Positions 1 through 9,151 of a stretch of DNA of 64,000 nt are shown here, in pieces (within the stretch, counting starts at the first letter, position 1; each line of letters starts with the position of its first letter). Source of the DNA: Leuconostoc citreum (GTDB taxonomy: Bacteria; Bacillota; Bacilli; Lactobacillales; Lactobacillaceae); contig NZ_PUFH01000005.1 of the NCBI RefSeq assembly GCF_004354555.1, positions 671,001-735,000 of the forward strand. Reading direction: 5' to 3'. Below the pieces are notes generated by a model. The model was not told the origin of the DNA. It was given only the letters and a program-made list of their open reading frames with translations, and ran no database searches. Both the position numbers and the translations under genes were made by a program.

Positions 1-2223
1 AGCCGCTAATAACTGCTTCACCCCTTCAGATGGAAAAGCTACTTTTAATTCTTGATCATCAGCACGACCAGACACTGAAATTACTGTGCCAACGCCCCAT
101 TTTTTATGTGATACCTTATCACCAGTCGACCATGAAGTTTGATCGCCGCCGGTAACACCATTTGTAATTTTAGTGACCGGTGTCGCCTGATACGTTGTTG
201 CTGTTGCAAGCTGCATTTTACGGTCAAATGGCAAGGTTTTTTTCTGTGTCTTGTCTCGTGATAGACCAGAATACGCTGTTTCCAATAGTTCTGGTGAAAT
301 TTCAGCAATAAAACGCGACGGCTCGTTGGCTTGAGTACGTCCGTATAGTAATCTTGAAAAAGCATTTGTTAAAAACAGCTTTTTCATAGCACGCGTAATG
401 CCAACATATGCCAAGCGACGCTCCTCTTCCAATAAATCTTCATCCATCATGGCACGTGATAGAGGAAAAATACCTTCCTCTAGACCAATTAAGAATACCA
501 CAGGAAATTCCAACCCTTTGGCAGCATGTAATGTCATCAAAGTAACTGCACCATCACCCTCTTCAAAGTCGTCCAAATCACTCATCAAAGCAGTCGTGCC
601 AAGAAAATCCGTCACTGGGTCGATAGACTCGGGATCTTCTGGTTGATATTTATCATCAAACTCTTTAGTCACAGACAAGAATTCTTCTAAGTTTTCCAAA
701 CGCGCTTGACTATCAGGATCATTTTTCTCGGCTAACATTTGCCGGTAACCAGACTGCGTCATGACAAGTTCTGTTAATTCAGTTACATTTAAAAATTCTG
801 ATTGTTGGCGTAAATTATGCATTATTTCAGCAAAAGTCAAAAACTTACTTGCTGCCTTTGTTGTAATAGATGGTGCTAATTCGATACTTTCAATGGCTTT
901 CATATAAGATACATTTAAGCGATTAGCCAATTCCCGTAACCGAGTTAAGGATGTCGCCCCTAATCCGCGCTTTGGCTCATTAACAACCCGCTCAAAAGCA
1001 GCATTATCATCTGGATTAGTAATTAAACTCATGTAAGCCATAATATCTAAGATTTCTTTACGTTCGTAGAATTTATGACCGCCGACCATACTATAAGGCA
1101 TATTAGCCTTAACAAGTGATTCTTCTATATTACGCGACTGCGCATTTGTCCGATAAAGCACTGCAAAATCACTATAAGCCATATGTTTCGTCTCACGTAA
1201 CTGCTGTATATTTGACAAAATAAAATTTGCTTCATCATGCTCTGTCTGTGCACGGTAATATGTAATTTGATCGCCTTTACCGTTTTCAGTCCACAATTTT
1301 TTAGGTACACGTTCATTATTATGATTAATGACTGCATTGGCTGCGTCTAAAATATTTTGCGTTGAACGGTAATTTTGCTCTAACATAACTGTATGGGCAT
1401 TTGGATAATCTTTTTCGAAATTCAAAATATTATTCATATTTGCCCCACGCCAACCATAGATTGACTGGTCGGCATCACCGACAACGGCCAAATTTTTAGA
1501 GCGTTGCGCTAATAAATTAACAATTGTATATTGGGCATCATTGGTATCCTGATATTCATCAACATGCAGGTATTCAAACTGTTGCTGATAGCGCGCTAAC
1601 ACATCTGGCGCCGATTGAAAAAGGTCAATAGTGAGCATAATTAAGTCATCAAAATCAACACTTTGAGAACGCTTTAATTCAGCTTGGTAAGCAGTATAGA
1701 CCTCTGCCACAGTTTCTTGAAAAGCATTATCAGCAGCTTTAGCATAATCACGTGGTCGCAACATGTCATTTTTTGCGTTGGAAATCATGCCTAGGATTGT
1801 GCGCGGATCGTACTGATTTGTATCCAGATTCAAATCATTAATCACCCGCTTCATTAATGTGCGCTGTGCACTGGTATCAATAATTGTAAAATTCTTTGCT
1901 AACCCAATAGCTTCGCCGTCCCGACGTAAAATTCGCACCGCTAGAGCATGAAAAGTTGACACCCAAATATCACGAGCAACATCTTCAGACAACAATGCCG
2001 CAATTCTTTCACGCATTTCACGCGCTGCTTTATTGGTAAAAGTAATCGCTAAAATACGCCACGGAAAAACATTAAGGTCTTGTACTAGGTGGGCAATACG
2101 ATGTGTCAAAACACGTGTTTTACCAGAACCGGCACCGGCCATAATTAAGAGTGGCCCTTCTGTTGTCTGAACTGCTTCAGCTTGTTTATTATTCATTCCA
2201 TTGGTGAGTGTTTCTACTGACAT
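1..2223 (-). CDS. pcrA: ATP-dependent DNA helicase PcrA (UvrD family), 3' end cut by the window
   Basis: The reading frame is open from an ATG at 2223 to the left edge, giving about 741 residues, close to the usual 740-760 for PcrA, so only a short C-terminal piece is missing. PcrA is a superfamily 1A 3'-5' helicase acting in nucleotide excision repair, rolling-circle replication and removal of RecA or stalled complexes from DNA. Walker A (AGAGSGKT) is at residues 29-36. Further in are the helicase motif II VDEYQDTN, the QSIYGWRGA motif and the VTLMTLHAAKGLEF motif. A GGAG Shine-Dalgarno lies just upstream. The gene is monocistronic at its 5' side: a terminator separates it from the upstream cyd cluster, and a LexA-like box precedes its extended -10 promoter, which suggests SOS control. 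Confidence 0.95.
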   Translation of the reverse strand, partial: MSVETLTNGMNNKQAEAVQTTEGPLLIMAGAGSGKTRVLTHRIAHLVQDLNVFPWRILAITFTNKAAREMRERIAALLSEDVARDIWVSTFHALAVRILRRDGEAIGLAKNFTIIDTSAQRTLMKRVINDLNLDTNQYDPRTILGMISNAKNDMLRPRDYAKAADNAFQETVAEVYTAYQAELKRSQSVDFDDLIMLTIDLFQSAPDVLARYQQQFEYLHVDEYQDTNDAQYTIVNLLAQRSKNLAVVGDADQSIYGWRGANMNNILNFEKDYPNAHTVMLEQNYRSTQNILDAANAVINHNNERVPKKLWTENGKGDQITYYRAQTEHDEANFILSNIQQLRETKHMAYSDFAVLYRTNAQSRNIEESLVKANMPYSMVGGHKFYERKEILDIMAYMSLITNPDDNAAFERVVNEPKRGLGATSLTRLRELANRLNVSYMKAIESIELAPSITTKAASKFLTFAEIMHNLRQQSEFLNVTELTELVMTQSGYRQMLAEKNDPDSQARLENLEEFLSVTKEFDDKYQPEDPESIDPVTDFLGTTALMSDLDDFEEGDGAVTLMTLHAAKGLEFPVVFLIGLEEGIFPLSRAMMDEDLLEEERRLAYVGITRAMKKLFLTNAFSRLLYGRTQANEPSRFIAEISPELLETAYSGLSRDKTQKKTLPFDRKMQLATATTYQATPVTKITNGVTGGDQTSWSTGDKVSHKKWGVGTVISVSGRADDQELKVAFPSEGVKQLLAA

Positions 2224-2255
2224 GTGTGCTCCTATAGTGTAAATTAACTCTTATT

Positions 2256-2288
2256 ATTATAACAGATTTGAATATGAACAAACGTTCG
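2256..2288 (-). promoter_or_regulatory. pcrA promoter with LexA-like box
   Basis: Read on the minus strand, 2288-2275 is CGAACGTTTGTTCA. It matches the Gram-positive LexA/DinR consensus CGAACRNRYGTTYC at all but two positions and has intact CGAAC and GTTC half sites. Fourteen bases downstream is a TATAAT (2261-2256) preceded by TG, an extended -10. The box therefore covers the -35 region. pcrA belongs to the LexA regulon in Bacillus subtilis, which fits. Confidence 0.65.
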
Positions 2289-2303
2289 TATTAGAGAAAA
2301 TAA

Positions 2304-2326
2304 AAAAACGGAACATTTCCGTTTTT
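2304..2326 (-). terminator. Rho-independent terminator after the cyd/glucosaminidase cluster
   Basis: A 10-bp stem with a 3-nt loop (AAAAACGGAA / TTCCGTTTTT) overlaps the stop codon region of the glucosaminidase gene and is flanked by A/T runs. Confidence 0.85.
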
Positions 2327-2954
2327 ATTTTTGTGGTACATCAAAGCGCGACAAATGCCACGTCTGAATAATTGCGATGAGCTTTTCTGCATAAGTTGGA
2401 TCAGTGGCATACCCATCTTTTGTCAATGCATTAGCTGCTGCCTGATAATCTTTGGCCGCTAAAACATGCTGATATTGGGCCGCATTCCAACTCGTGCCAT
2501 GATAAAGTAATTCAGCATGCGCCTTCATACTCTCTTGCCATGAATCATAAGCTGCAAAGCGCCCTTGAATAGTGACCCATTCGCCATTTTGAAACTCCTG
2601 GGTTGGTAAAACAACACTTTTTTGCCCTGCGTCAGCTTTAATGCCGAATAAATTATTATACTGTGTCGATAGCGTCGAAGTATGCCAATCTGACTCTAAA
2701 ATAGCCTGCGCGATACTAATTGACGCAATCACACCGTACTTTTCTTGCATTAATCGCGCATATGGTGCTAGTTGATTAATCCAAGCTATTTTTTGTTGAC
2801 GCACAACGTCTTGTCCTTGTGCATTTTCTTTGTTGTATATTAGCGTTTGCGACCAAAAAGTTGCGCCAATTGCCAACACTAAAATACTGCTTATCCATAA
2901 CCAGAGATTCAAACGAAATATTTTCTTTTTGCCACGTCTTTTTCTTTTTGCCAT
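2325..2954 (-). CDS. Membrane-anchored glucosaminidase (LYZ2 / glycoside hydrolase 73 type)
   Basis: 209 residues. A basic start (KRKRRGKKK) is followed by one hydrophobic segment at about 15-35, so the protein is probably tethered to the membrane with the enzyme outside. Residues 60-209 match the mannosyl-glycoprotein endo-beta-N-acetylglucosaminidase fold: the segment around SIAQAILESDW carries the likely catalytic Glu, and YNNLFGIKA follows as in GH73 peptidoglycan hydrolases. The enzyme would cut GlcNAc-MurNAc bonds in peptidoglycan. There is no LysM or SH3 wall-binding domain. The start codon directly abuts the cydC stop (TAAATG), so it is probably translated from the cyd transcript, which is an unusual neighbour for an autolysin. 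The exact bond specificity is not visible from sequence. Confidence 0.85.
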   Translation of the reverse strand: MAKRKRRGKKKIFRLNLWLWISSILVLAIGATFWSQTLIYNKENAQGQDVVRQQKIAWINQLAPYARLMQEKYGVIASISIAQAILESDWHTSTLSTQYNNLFGIKADAGQKSVVLPTQEFQNGEWVTIQGRFAAYDSWQESMKAHAELLYHGTSWNAAQYQHVLAAKDYQAAANALTKDGYATDPTYAEKLIAIIQTWHLSRFDVPQK

Positions 2955-4679
2955 TTAACCCAAATCATCCATTGCTAATAGTTGTTGAAAGTGTGTTGCA
3001 TTTTTTGCTAAATCAGTAGGTGTCCCCGACAAAGTAAATTGCCCTTTTTCAAGAAAATAAACTTGATCAGCTGCCCAAATACCCGTCAAATGATGTGTCA
3101 CCCAGATAATTGTGCGATCTGCTAATACAGTAAATATTTGCTGTAACACCTCATGCTCTGTTTTAGGATCTAAACTCACGGTGGGTTCATCTAAGATGAC
3201 TATTGGTGCATCTTGCAGTAAAATACGTGCCAAAGCAAAACGTTGGCGCTCACCACCAGAAAAACGTGTGCCTGCTTCTTGCATAGATGTGTTATAACCA
3301 CTAGGCAATCGGTCAATTAAAGGCTGCAATCCCGCTTGTTGAATAGCAATTTTGATTTGCTCATCTGTCGCTGAGAGATTGCCCATACGCACATTGTTTA
3401 AAATGCTGGTATCAAATAAATAAGCTTGTTGGTCTAATACCGCTACTAATTGAGAGAGCTGTTGTTGTAAAGCGCTGACATCATGACCGCCAATTGTGAC
3501 TTGACCACTCACTGGTAAAATATCACCGGTAATTAACTTTAACAACGTCGTTTTCCCGGAACCAGAACGTCCTAACAGAGCAATCTTTTGACCAGGTACA
3601 ACTGTTAGGTTAAGTTGACGAATAATCGCTTTATCATCATATTTAAAAGTAACATTTTTCAAAGCAACGGTTTCATCTGTCACATCAAGATGTGGTGTTG
3701 CTTTGATTGTATTTTCAGGTAGTGCATTCAATCGTTTGATACTATCTTCATAAAATGACGATTCACTGACGCCCTGATTAACACCAAGAAAGCTATCAAC
3801 CAAAGGAAAAACAGCCAAAGTAAAGGCAGCAATAAAATTGATAGCAATATGATTATTTGAGAATTGTGCGCCAGCCCAAAATAAAGTGGTAATCACTAAA
3901 ATTAGCGATAGCATTTGAATTAGAAAATCACGCCACCAGCCAAAATGCATACTGTTATTCTTAGTTGCCGCTAAATCAGCCATCACTCGCCCTTGGTAAG
4001 TCACAAGATCTCGTTGTCGTCCGGATGATATCCAATCCTGTAAACCTAAGATTGCATCAGTTGCATCGGTGTAAAGTTGCGCTTGCAATTGCTTTTGCCG
4101 GTGAACCCGTGATCGATTAGCTAACAGACTTAAGAGTGGCACAATAATCATAATCACCGCTAACATGACAAACCACCATAACATAAATAACCAGTTAACA
4201 ACACCAAAGCCAATGGCAACGAATAGATAGAGTAGAATTCCTGCGCCTAAGGGAAATATTGTTCTTAGGTAAAGATTTTGTAAGCGATCCAAATCATCAG
4301 CCAATAAGCTGAGGACTTCACCTGTTTGTAGCTGACCACGGATTTTACTAGCTGAACTGGCAACACTATCATACAAACGTTGACGTGATTTTGATACAAA
4401 TCGCAACACCCAGTTATGAGATACTAACCGCTGTGCATATCGAAAAATTGGTCTTGCAATACCAAAGCCACGTGTCAAGACGATAGGGACATAAATCAGT
4501 AAAATGTTATCTGGCCGTTGCGCTGCACGTGAGATTAAATAGCCAGAAATAAACATCAAGCCAGCAGCAGCAAAAATAGTCATAAAACTTAAAATAATGG
4601 ACCAAAACAAACCTGTTTTTTGCTGTTTTAAAAATGGTACAAGCCATCTATCTTGTTGCAGCATTTTTTTTACTTTCAT
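2955..4679 (-). CDS. cydC: ABC exporter subunit CydC (thiol export for cytochrome bd assembly)
   Basis: 574 residues. An N-terminal exporter membrane domain with about six helices (residues 20-310) precedes a nucleotide-binding domain with Walker A GRSGSGKTT, signature FSGGERQRFALARI and Walker B VILDEPT. With CydD it forms the heterodimeric exporter of glutathione or cysteine that is needed to assemble cytochrome bd. The start overlaps the end of cydD by 4 bp (ATGA), indicating translational coupling. The CydC/CydD assignment rests on position in cydABDC order. The two subunits are similar, and naming is often swapped in lactic acid bacteria. Confidence 0.88.
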   Translation of the reverse strand: MKVKKMLQQDRWLVPFLKQQKTGLFWSIILSFMTIFAAAGLMFISGYLISRAAQRPDNILLIYVPIVLTRGFGIARPIFRYAQRLVSHNWVLRFVSKSRQRLYDSVASSASKIRGQLQTGEVLSLLADDLDRLQNLYLRTIFPLGAGILLYLFVAIGFGVVNWLFMLWWFVMLAVIMIIVPLLSLLANRSRVHRQKQLQAQLYTDATDAILGLQDWISSGRQRDLVTYQGRVMADLAATKNNSMHFGWWRDFLIQMLSLILVITTLFWAGAQFSNNHIAINFIAAFTLAVFPLVDSFLGVNQGVSESSFYEDSIKRLNALPENTIKATPHLDVTDETVALKNVTFKYDDKAIIRQLNLTVVPGQKIALLGRSGSGKTTLLKLITGDILPVSGQVTIGGHDVSALQQQLSQLVAVLDQQAYLFDTSILNNVRMGNLSATDEQIKIAIQQAGLQPLIDRLPSGYNTSMQEAGTRFSGGERQRFALARILLQDAPIVILDEPTVSLDPKTEHEVLQQIFTVLADRTIIWVTHHLTGIWAADQVYFLEKGQFTLSGTPTDLAKNATHFQQLLAMDDLG

Positions 4680-6403
4680 GATGACGCGCCTCTCAATTCA
4701 GAACGTAGTTGATTTAAAGCACTTTCCGTGTCTGCTAATAATTTATTAGGCTCGCCTTGTTCCACTATGACACCATTGTGCATAACAAGAACGTAATCCA
4801 TCTGATCTAACCAATGTAATCGATGCGTTGCAAAGAAAACAAGATGAGACGCTAAAATAGGTGCCATCGTTTGCTTCAAGTCATATTCTGTTTCAACATC
4901 TAAATGCGCAGTTGGTTCATCAAATAGTAAGACTTTTCGTTGTGTGTCTAACAATAGTCTGGCCAATGCAATACGTTGTGCTTGACCACCGGACACCTGT
5001 CGCCCGCTTTCACCCATCATTGTATCTAAGCCATCAGGCAATTCTGCCACAAATGGTGCCAAGCCAGCTTGTGTCACTGCACGCTCGATTAGCTTGTCAC
5101 TGACATCAGGTGCATAAAAAGTAATATTCTTTTTTAAAGTCTCATGAAAAATATAAGGTTGTTGTGGCATATAGAAAAATTGTGATTGCCAGTCCTTTTG
5201 CGCTAAGTGTGGTAAGGTTTGGTGATTGATGCTTATTTTACCATCGCTGGGTTGCAAAAAGCCACCAATGACACTTAGCAATGTCGATTTTCCCGAACCA
5301 CTTTCACCAACAATAGCAATTTTTTGATATCCAGTTGCTTCGATATTAATAGCCTTCAGCATTGGTTCGCCCTCAGTATAGCTAAATGACATATCTTGTA
5401 AAGTTAATTGACTGTCACTCGTCCATGCATCTAGCGTAAGCACATTTTGATCAGCAATATCTGGCCGTTCAATCATTGATAAGACATCTGTTAAGGCATT
5501 TTTCCCATTCAAAGTTGCATGATAATCATCAGAAAAGTTCCGTAATGGCAAAAAGTATTCTGGTGCTAAAATCAAAATCGTCAACGCTGGCAACAAAGTC
5601 ATATGACCATCTAATAAATCAAATCCTAAAAAAACGGCAACAACCGCAATAGAGAGCGTTGTAAAAAAATCCAAAGCAAAGGTCGAAGTCATTGCAATAC
5701 GCAAAGTGCGCATAGTTGTTTTACGATAGTCCTCAGAAATATCATAAATTTCATCACTGTAAGAGTCAGCTAAACCCAATTGCTTTAATGTCGGTAACCC
5801 TCTTAACGCATCGACAAAACGGTTATTCAGATTTTTAAAGTTAGCAAATTCTGCATCAGCTTTACTTTGTGCTGCTAAACCTAAAATGACAAAAAATAAA
5901 ATGATGACTGGAAATATGAGTAGTAAGAATAAGCCTTGTTCCCATTTGATGTAGAAAATATAAAGTAAGATTAACCAGGGAATAATACCCAAATCAAATA
6001 CTTTAATTAACAATAACTGGAAATAATTTTTTACATTATCTAACCCTGCACCAAGTGTTGTCACAGCATTACCAGTTCCCTGCTCAATCGTTAATGTTGA
6101 ACCCAAAGCTGTATATTTAGTTAATAGTTGTTGCCGATAAGTTTCAACTGCCTCATCCGCATATTTTGACATATAGTGATTCTTAAATACAACCAATAAT
6201 TGACGTACAACAAAAGCAATTGCAAAAAAAGCAATTGCTGATGTCGTTTGACTAATCGCTTTACCCTGCCACAAATTGACAATCGCAATTGCCATAAAAA
6301 TGCCTTGGGCTAAGATAGCTAAAGCTTGAATACCGGTCATCATAACCAAACCAACTAATATACCAATAATGCCTTTTAATTTAAATAGCCTTTTATCTAT
6401 CAT
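4676..6403 (-). CDS. cydD: ABC exporter subunit CydD
   Basis: 575 residues with the same architecture as its downstream partner: a membrane domain (about 1-310) and an ATPase domain with Walker A GESGSGKST, signature VSGGQAQRIALARL and Walker B VLLFDEPT. It is expected to pair with CydC in the cytoplasmic membrane to export thiols for bd-oxidase maturation. An AGGA Shine-Dalgarno precedes ATG 6403. The gene follows cydB after 81 bp that hold a terminator-like hairpin, so cydDC may be expressed at a reduced level from the cydAB promoter or may have its own promoter. Confidence 0.88.
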   Translation of the reverse strand: MIDKRLFKLKGIIGILVGLVMMTGIQALAILAQGIFMAIAIVNLWQGKAISQTTSAIAFFAIAFVVRQLLVVFKNHYMSKYADEAVETYRQQLLTKYTALGSTLTIEQGTGNAVTTLGAGLDNVKNYFQLLLIKVFDLGIIPWLILLYIFYIKWEQGLFLLLIFPVIILFFVILGLAAQSKADAEFANFKNLNNRFVDALRGLPTLKQLGLADSYSDEIYDISEDYRKTTMRTLRIAMTSTFALDFFTTLSIAVVAVFLGFDLLDGHMTLLPALTILILAPEYFLPLRNFSDDYHATLNGKNALTDVLSMIERPDIADQNVLTLDAWTSDSQLTLQDMSFSYTEGEPMLKAINIEATGYQKIAIVGESGSGKSTLLSVIGGFLQPSDGKISINHQTLPHLAQKDWQSQFFYMPQQPYIFHETLKKNITFYAPDVSDKLIERAVTQAGLAPFVAELPDGLDTMMGESGRQVSGGQAQRIALARLLLDTQRKVLLFDEPTAHLDVETEYDLKQTMAPILASHLVFFATHRLHWLDQMDYVLVMHNGVIVEQGEPNKLLADTESALNQLRSELRGASS

Positions 6404-6446
6404 TTAATTATTCCTAAATTCGTTTATCATACTGCTATTTTAAAAC

Positions 6447-6478
6447 AAAAAACGTCTACTTAATTGTAAACGTTTTTT
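6447..6478 (-). terminator. Terminator or attenuator between cydB and cydD
   Basis: The hairpin has a 9-bp outer stem (AAAAAACGT / ACGTTTTTT), one mismatch, 3 more pairs and a 6-nt loop, followed on the minus strand by a T-rich run. Its place inside a functional operon suggests partial termination that makes cydAB transcript more abundant than cydDC. Confidence 0.7.
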
Positions 6479-6484
6479 GCCGTT

Positions 6485-7498
6485 TTATTCAACTACTTTA
6501 TGAGAGACAATGCGCTTGCGGAAAACCCAGAAGCTCCAGATTTGGTAACCAAGGGTTACCGGCAAAGCTGTAACGACAACGATTGTCATTACTTTCAAAG
6601 TATAAGTGGAAGACGACGTGTTCATGATGTTGAGTGTGTGTAACGGATTGTTGGCAACCATGACTCGTGGGAAAAGGCCAACAAAGAGTAAGACAACAAC
6701 TTCAACTAAAGTTAAGCCAGACAACACAAACGGCAATTTTTCCATTTTCTGTTTGATTGCCAAGAGCCAACCGATAACTGTGGTCAAAACAATGACGACT
6801 AAGATACTTAATGTCCATACAGTTTGCGTTTGAATAAAATCAGTATAGAAGAATAGTAACACAGCAAACAATGCTTCACCTGCCAATAAAATTGGATACA
6901 GATACTCTAATTGTTTTAGTGCACGTGTTCTCAACTTACCATCAATTCGCAATCGTGTATAATTCAACCCATGAACATAACTCATCAATGATACCGCAAC
7001 ACCACCAACTAAGGAAAAGGGTGTCACATAATCAAAGAAACCGGCAGAAAGATTACCCCGAGCATCAATTGGCATACCTGAGACCATGGCTGTAAAAATC
7101 ATACCCAAGAAAAACGGTACTAAAAATGATGTTAGCGCGATTAATCGTTCCCAAAGTTGTGTGCCTTGAATGGTTGGCATATGTTCACGGAATTCAAATG
7201 ATACACCACGATAAATCAAAGACAATAAAACAATGAACAACATGAGATAGAAGCCTGAGAAAAGAGAGGCATACCATGCTGGAAAGGCAGCAAAAGTTGC
7301 ACCACCTGCTGTAACCAACCACACTTCGTTAGCATCCCAATTAGGACCAATAGCTTGGTAAAGCGCTTCACGATCTTTTTGATCTCTGGCATTTAACGCA
7401 AATTGCATGCCAATACCAAAGTCAAAGCCTTCTAAGAAAAAGAACCCTGCCCACAAGACACCAATCAATACAAACCATATAATTTCTAAAATAGTCAT
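6485..7498 (-). CDS. cydB: Cytochrome bd quinol oxidase subunit II
   Basis: 337 residues with about eight or nine hydrophobic helices. The N-terminal WFVLIGVLWAGFFFLEGFDFG is typical of CydB. It is the second subunit of the membrane-bound bd-type menaquinol oxidase, which reduces O2 to water. The start codon overlaps the cydA stop by one base (TAATG), so the two subunits are translationally coupled. In lactic acid bacteria of this type the oxidase generally works only when haem, and often menaquinone, is supplied from outside. No haem synthesis genes lie in this window. Confidence 0.95.
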   Translation of the reverse strand: MTILEIIWFVLIGVLWAGFFFLEGFDFGIGMQFALNARDQKDREALYQAIGPNWDANEVWLVTAGGATFAAFPAWYASLFSGFYLMLFIVLLSLIYRGVSFEFREHMPTIQGTQLWERLIALTSFLVPFFLGMIFTAMVSGMPIDARGNLSAGFFDYVTPFSLVGGVAVSLMSYVHGLNYTRLRIDGKLRTRALKQLEYLYPILLAGEALFAVLLFFYTDFIQTQTVWTLSILVVIVLTTVIGWLLAIKQKMEKLPFVLSGLTLVEVVVLLFVGLFPRVMVANNPLHTLNIMNTSSSTYTLKVMTIVVVTALPVTLGYQIWSFWVFRKRIVSHKVVE

Positions 7499-8970
7499 TA
7501 AGCTTCAGCCCCCTTTGCTAAATTATCATAAGGGTCACTAGGTGATAATTCTTCTGTTTCCTCTGCATTTGGTCCTGCATGTAGCACACGGCGTGACAGC
7601 CAAATCATGATTCCGCCTAACGTTGCAAAAGTCAGGAAGTAGATGATATTTGAAATCAACAATGACAGGACAGATACATTTGGTGAGACAGCAGCACTAA
7701 TTGGCATTAAGCCATAAACAACCCAAGGATACCGTCCTAATTCCGTCACTAGCCAACCTGCTGTATTAATGATAAATGGTACAAAGGTCGCAATTCCTAA
7801 TATCCAAAGGAACCAACGCTGGGTGTGGATAAGTTGTGTTTTACGACGATTCATCCATAATGCGACAAGGCCAAGCATCATTAAGCCACCTGCGCCGACT
7901 GCCATGACACGGAAAGCGTAGAACAATGTATTTTCAGGGACATAATAATTTTTAATATCCCCGTGCGTTTTACCGTATTGCTTTTCGAGTTGCTTTTCAA
8001 GTTCAGTTGTACCTGTTGTGTTTCCACCTGTCAAAGAATGATTACCCAAAATAGACAGAACATATGGAATTTCAATACGTGCAATCACTTTATGTGTATC
8101 CGGGTTTGTAACCGAAATCAGTGACCACGGTTGTGCCTTATCCTTACGTTCAGACGATGTGATTGTTTTATCAACACCTTCCATAGCAGCATATTTCATA
8201 GGTTGCATCGATTGTAATTCAAATGCATGCTTGTCACCAGTAGCCAACGCCCCAACGACACCAACCAAACCAACAATTAAAGCAATATTAATTGATTTAC
8301 GGAAAAACAATACTTCCTTGTCGTTTTTCTTCAATTTCAATAGTTTGAAGGCAGACATACCAGCCACTAAGAAACCGGCAGTAACTAGCGTACCCACAAC
8401 AACGTGTGGAAACTCAACCCAGAGTTGCCTATTTGATAGCAAAGCACCAAAACTCTTTAATTCGGCACGTCCCATGTGGTTATCAATAGCATAACCAACT
8501 GGGTTTTGCATAAACGAATTGGCAGCTAAAATCCACAGTGATGAGATAGCCGACCCAATGGTTGTTATCCAAATAAACAGAACATGAATACTTGGCTTGA
8601 AGCGATCCCATGTAAACGACCAAAGACCAATAAATGTTGATTCTGCAAAGAAAGCAACCAACGCTTCAATCGCCAATAATGACCCGAAGATATCACCAAC
8701 ATAGCGCGAATATTCAGACCAATTCATACCAAATTGAAATTCCTGTATCAAACCAGTCACAACGCCGACGGCAAAACTCAATAGGAAAATTTTACCCCAA
8801 AATTGCGCCATTTTTTTGTATATCTCATCTTTTTTGATGACATACATTGTTTCCATGATTGACACAACAACCCCTAAACCAATCGACATTGGCACAAAGA
8901 AAAAGTGGAATATCGTTGTCATTGCGAATTGGAAACGTGCGAGATCTAAAATCCCTACTAAAGTAACCAT
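7498..8970 (-). CDS. cydA: Cytochrome bd quinol oxidase subunit I
   Basis: 490 residues from ATG 8970, chosen because GGAGG lies five bases upstream. An in-frame ATG ten codons earlier lacks a ribosome binding site. The N-terminal segment FQFAMTTIFHFFFVPMSIG carries His22, matching the haem ligand His19 of E. coli CydA. The GRYPWVVYG segment near residue 390 is a family hallmark. The Q-loop is short, as in other Gram-positive CydA proteins. It is first gene of cydA-cydB-cydD-cydC. A perfect palindrome at 9076-9097 lies in its upstream region. Confidence 0.95.
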   Translation of the reverse strand: MVTLVGILDLARFQFAMTTIFHFFFVPMSIGLGVVVSIMETMYVIKKDEIYKKMAQFWGKIFLLSFAVGVVTGLIQEFQFGMNWSEYSRYVGDIFGSLLAIEALVAFFAESTFIGLWSFTWDRFKPSIHVLFIWITTIGSAISSLWILAANSFMQNPVGYAIDNHMGRAELKSFGALLSNRQLWVEFPHVVVGTLVTAGFLVAGMSAFKLLKLKKNDKEVLFFRKSINIALIVGLVGVVGALATGDKHAFELQSMQPMKYAAMEGVDKTITSSERKDKAQPWSLISVTNPDTHKVIARIEIPYVLSILGNHSLTGGNTTGTTELEKQLEKQYGKTHGDIKNYYVPENTLFYAFRVMAVGAGGLMMLGLVALWMNRRKTQLIHTQRWFLWILGIATFVPFIINTAGWLVTELGRYPWVVYGLMPISAAVSPNVSVLSLLISNIIYFLTFATLGGIMIWLSRRVLHAGPNAEETEELSPSDPYDNLAKGAEA

Positions 8971-9075
8971 TTGTTCCTCCAACGTACTCATAATACACAA
9001 TAATCAACGAGATTGATGTGTTATTATGGGCACAACTTAAATATTCAAGACATTATTATTGCCTTCTCTAATATC

Positions 9076-9097
9076 TAGTTTATCACTTGATAAACTA
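9076..9097. promoter_or_regulatory. Perfect palindrome in the cydA upstream region
   Basis: Two 10-bp arms (TAGTTTATCA and its exact complement) flank a 2-base centre. The site lies about 105 bases before the cydA start. It is probably an operator for a dimeric regulator of the respiratory cluster. It is not followed by a T-run, so it is not a standard terminator. It does not match the Rex consensus. Confidence 0.5.
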
Positions 9098-9121
9098 AGA
9101 TGTTGTTAAAATTTTGTAACA

Positions 9122-9146
9122 AAAAAAACGCAAATGGCGTTTTTTT
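9122..9146 (-). terminator. Terminator after the DUF1292 gene
   Basis: Complementary A7CGC and GCGT7 arms enclose a 5-base loop immediately after the DUF1292 stop. The sequence is symmetrical, so it can also insulate the cyd promoter region. Confidence 0.8.
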
Positions 9147-9151
9147 AACCT

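Noticed and set aside
9010..9042. Possible Rex operator upstream of cydA
   Set aside because: TTGTG and CACA half sites are present on the minus strand but are separated by ten bases instead of eight, and the second half is incomplete.
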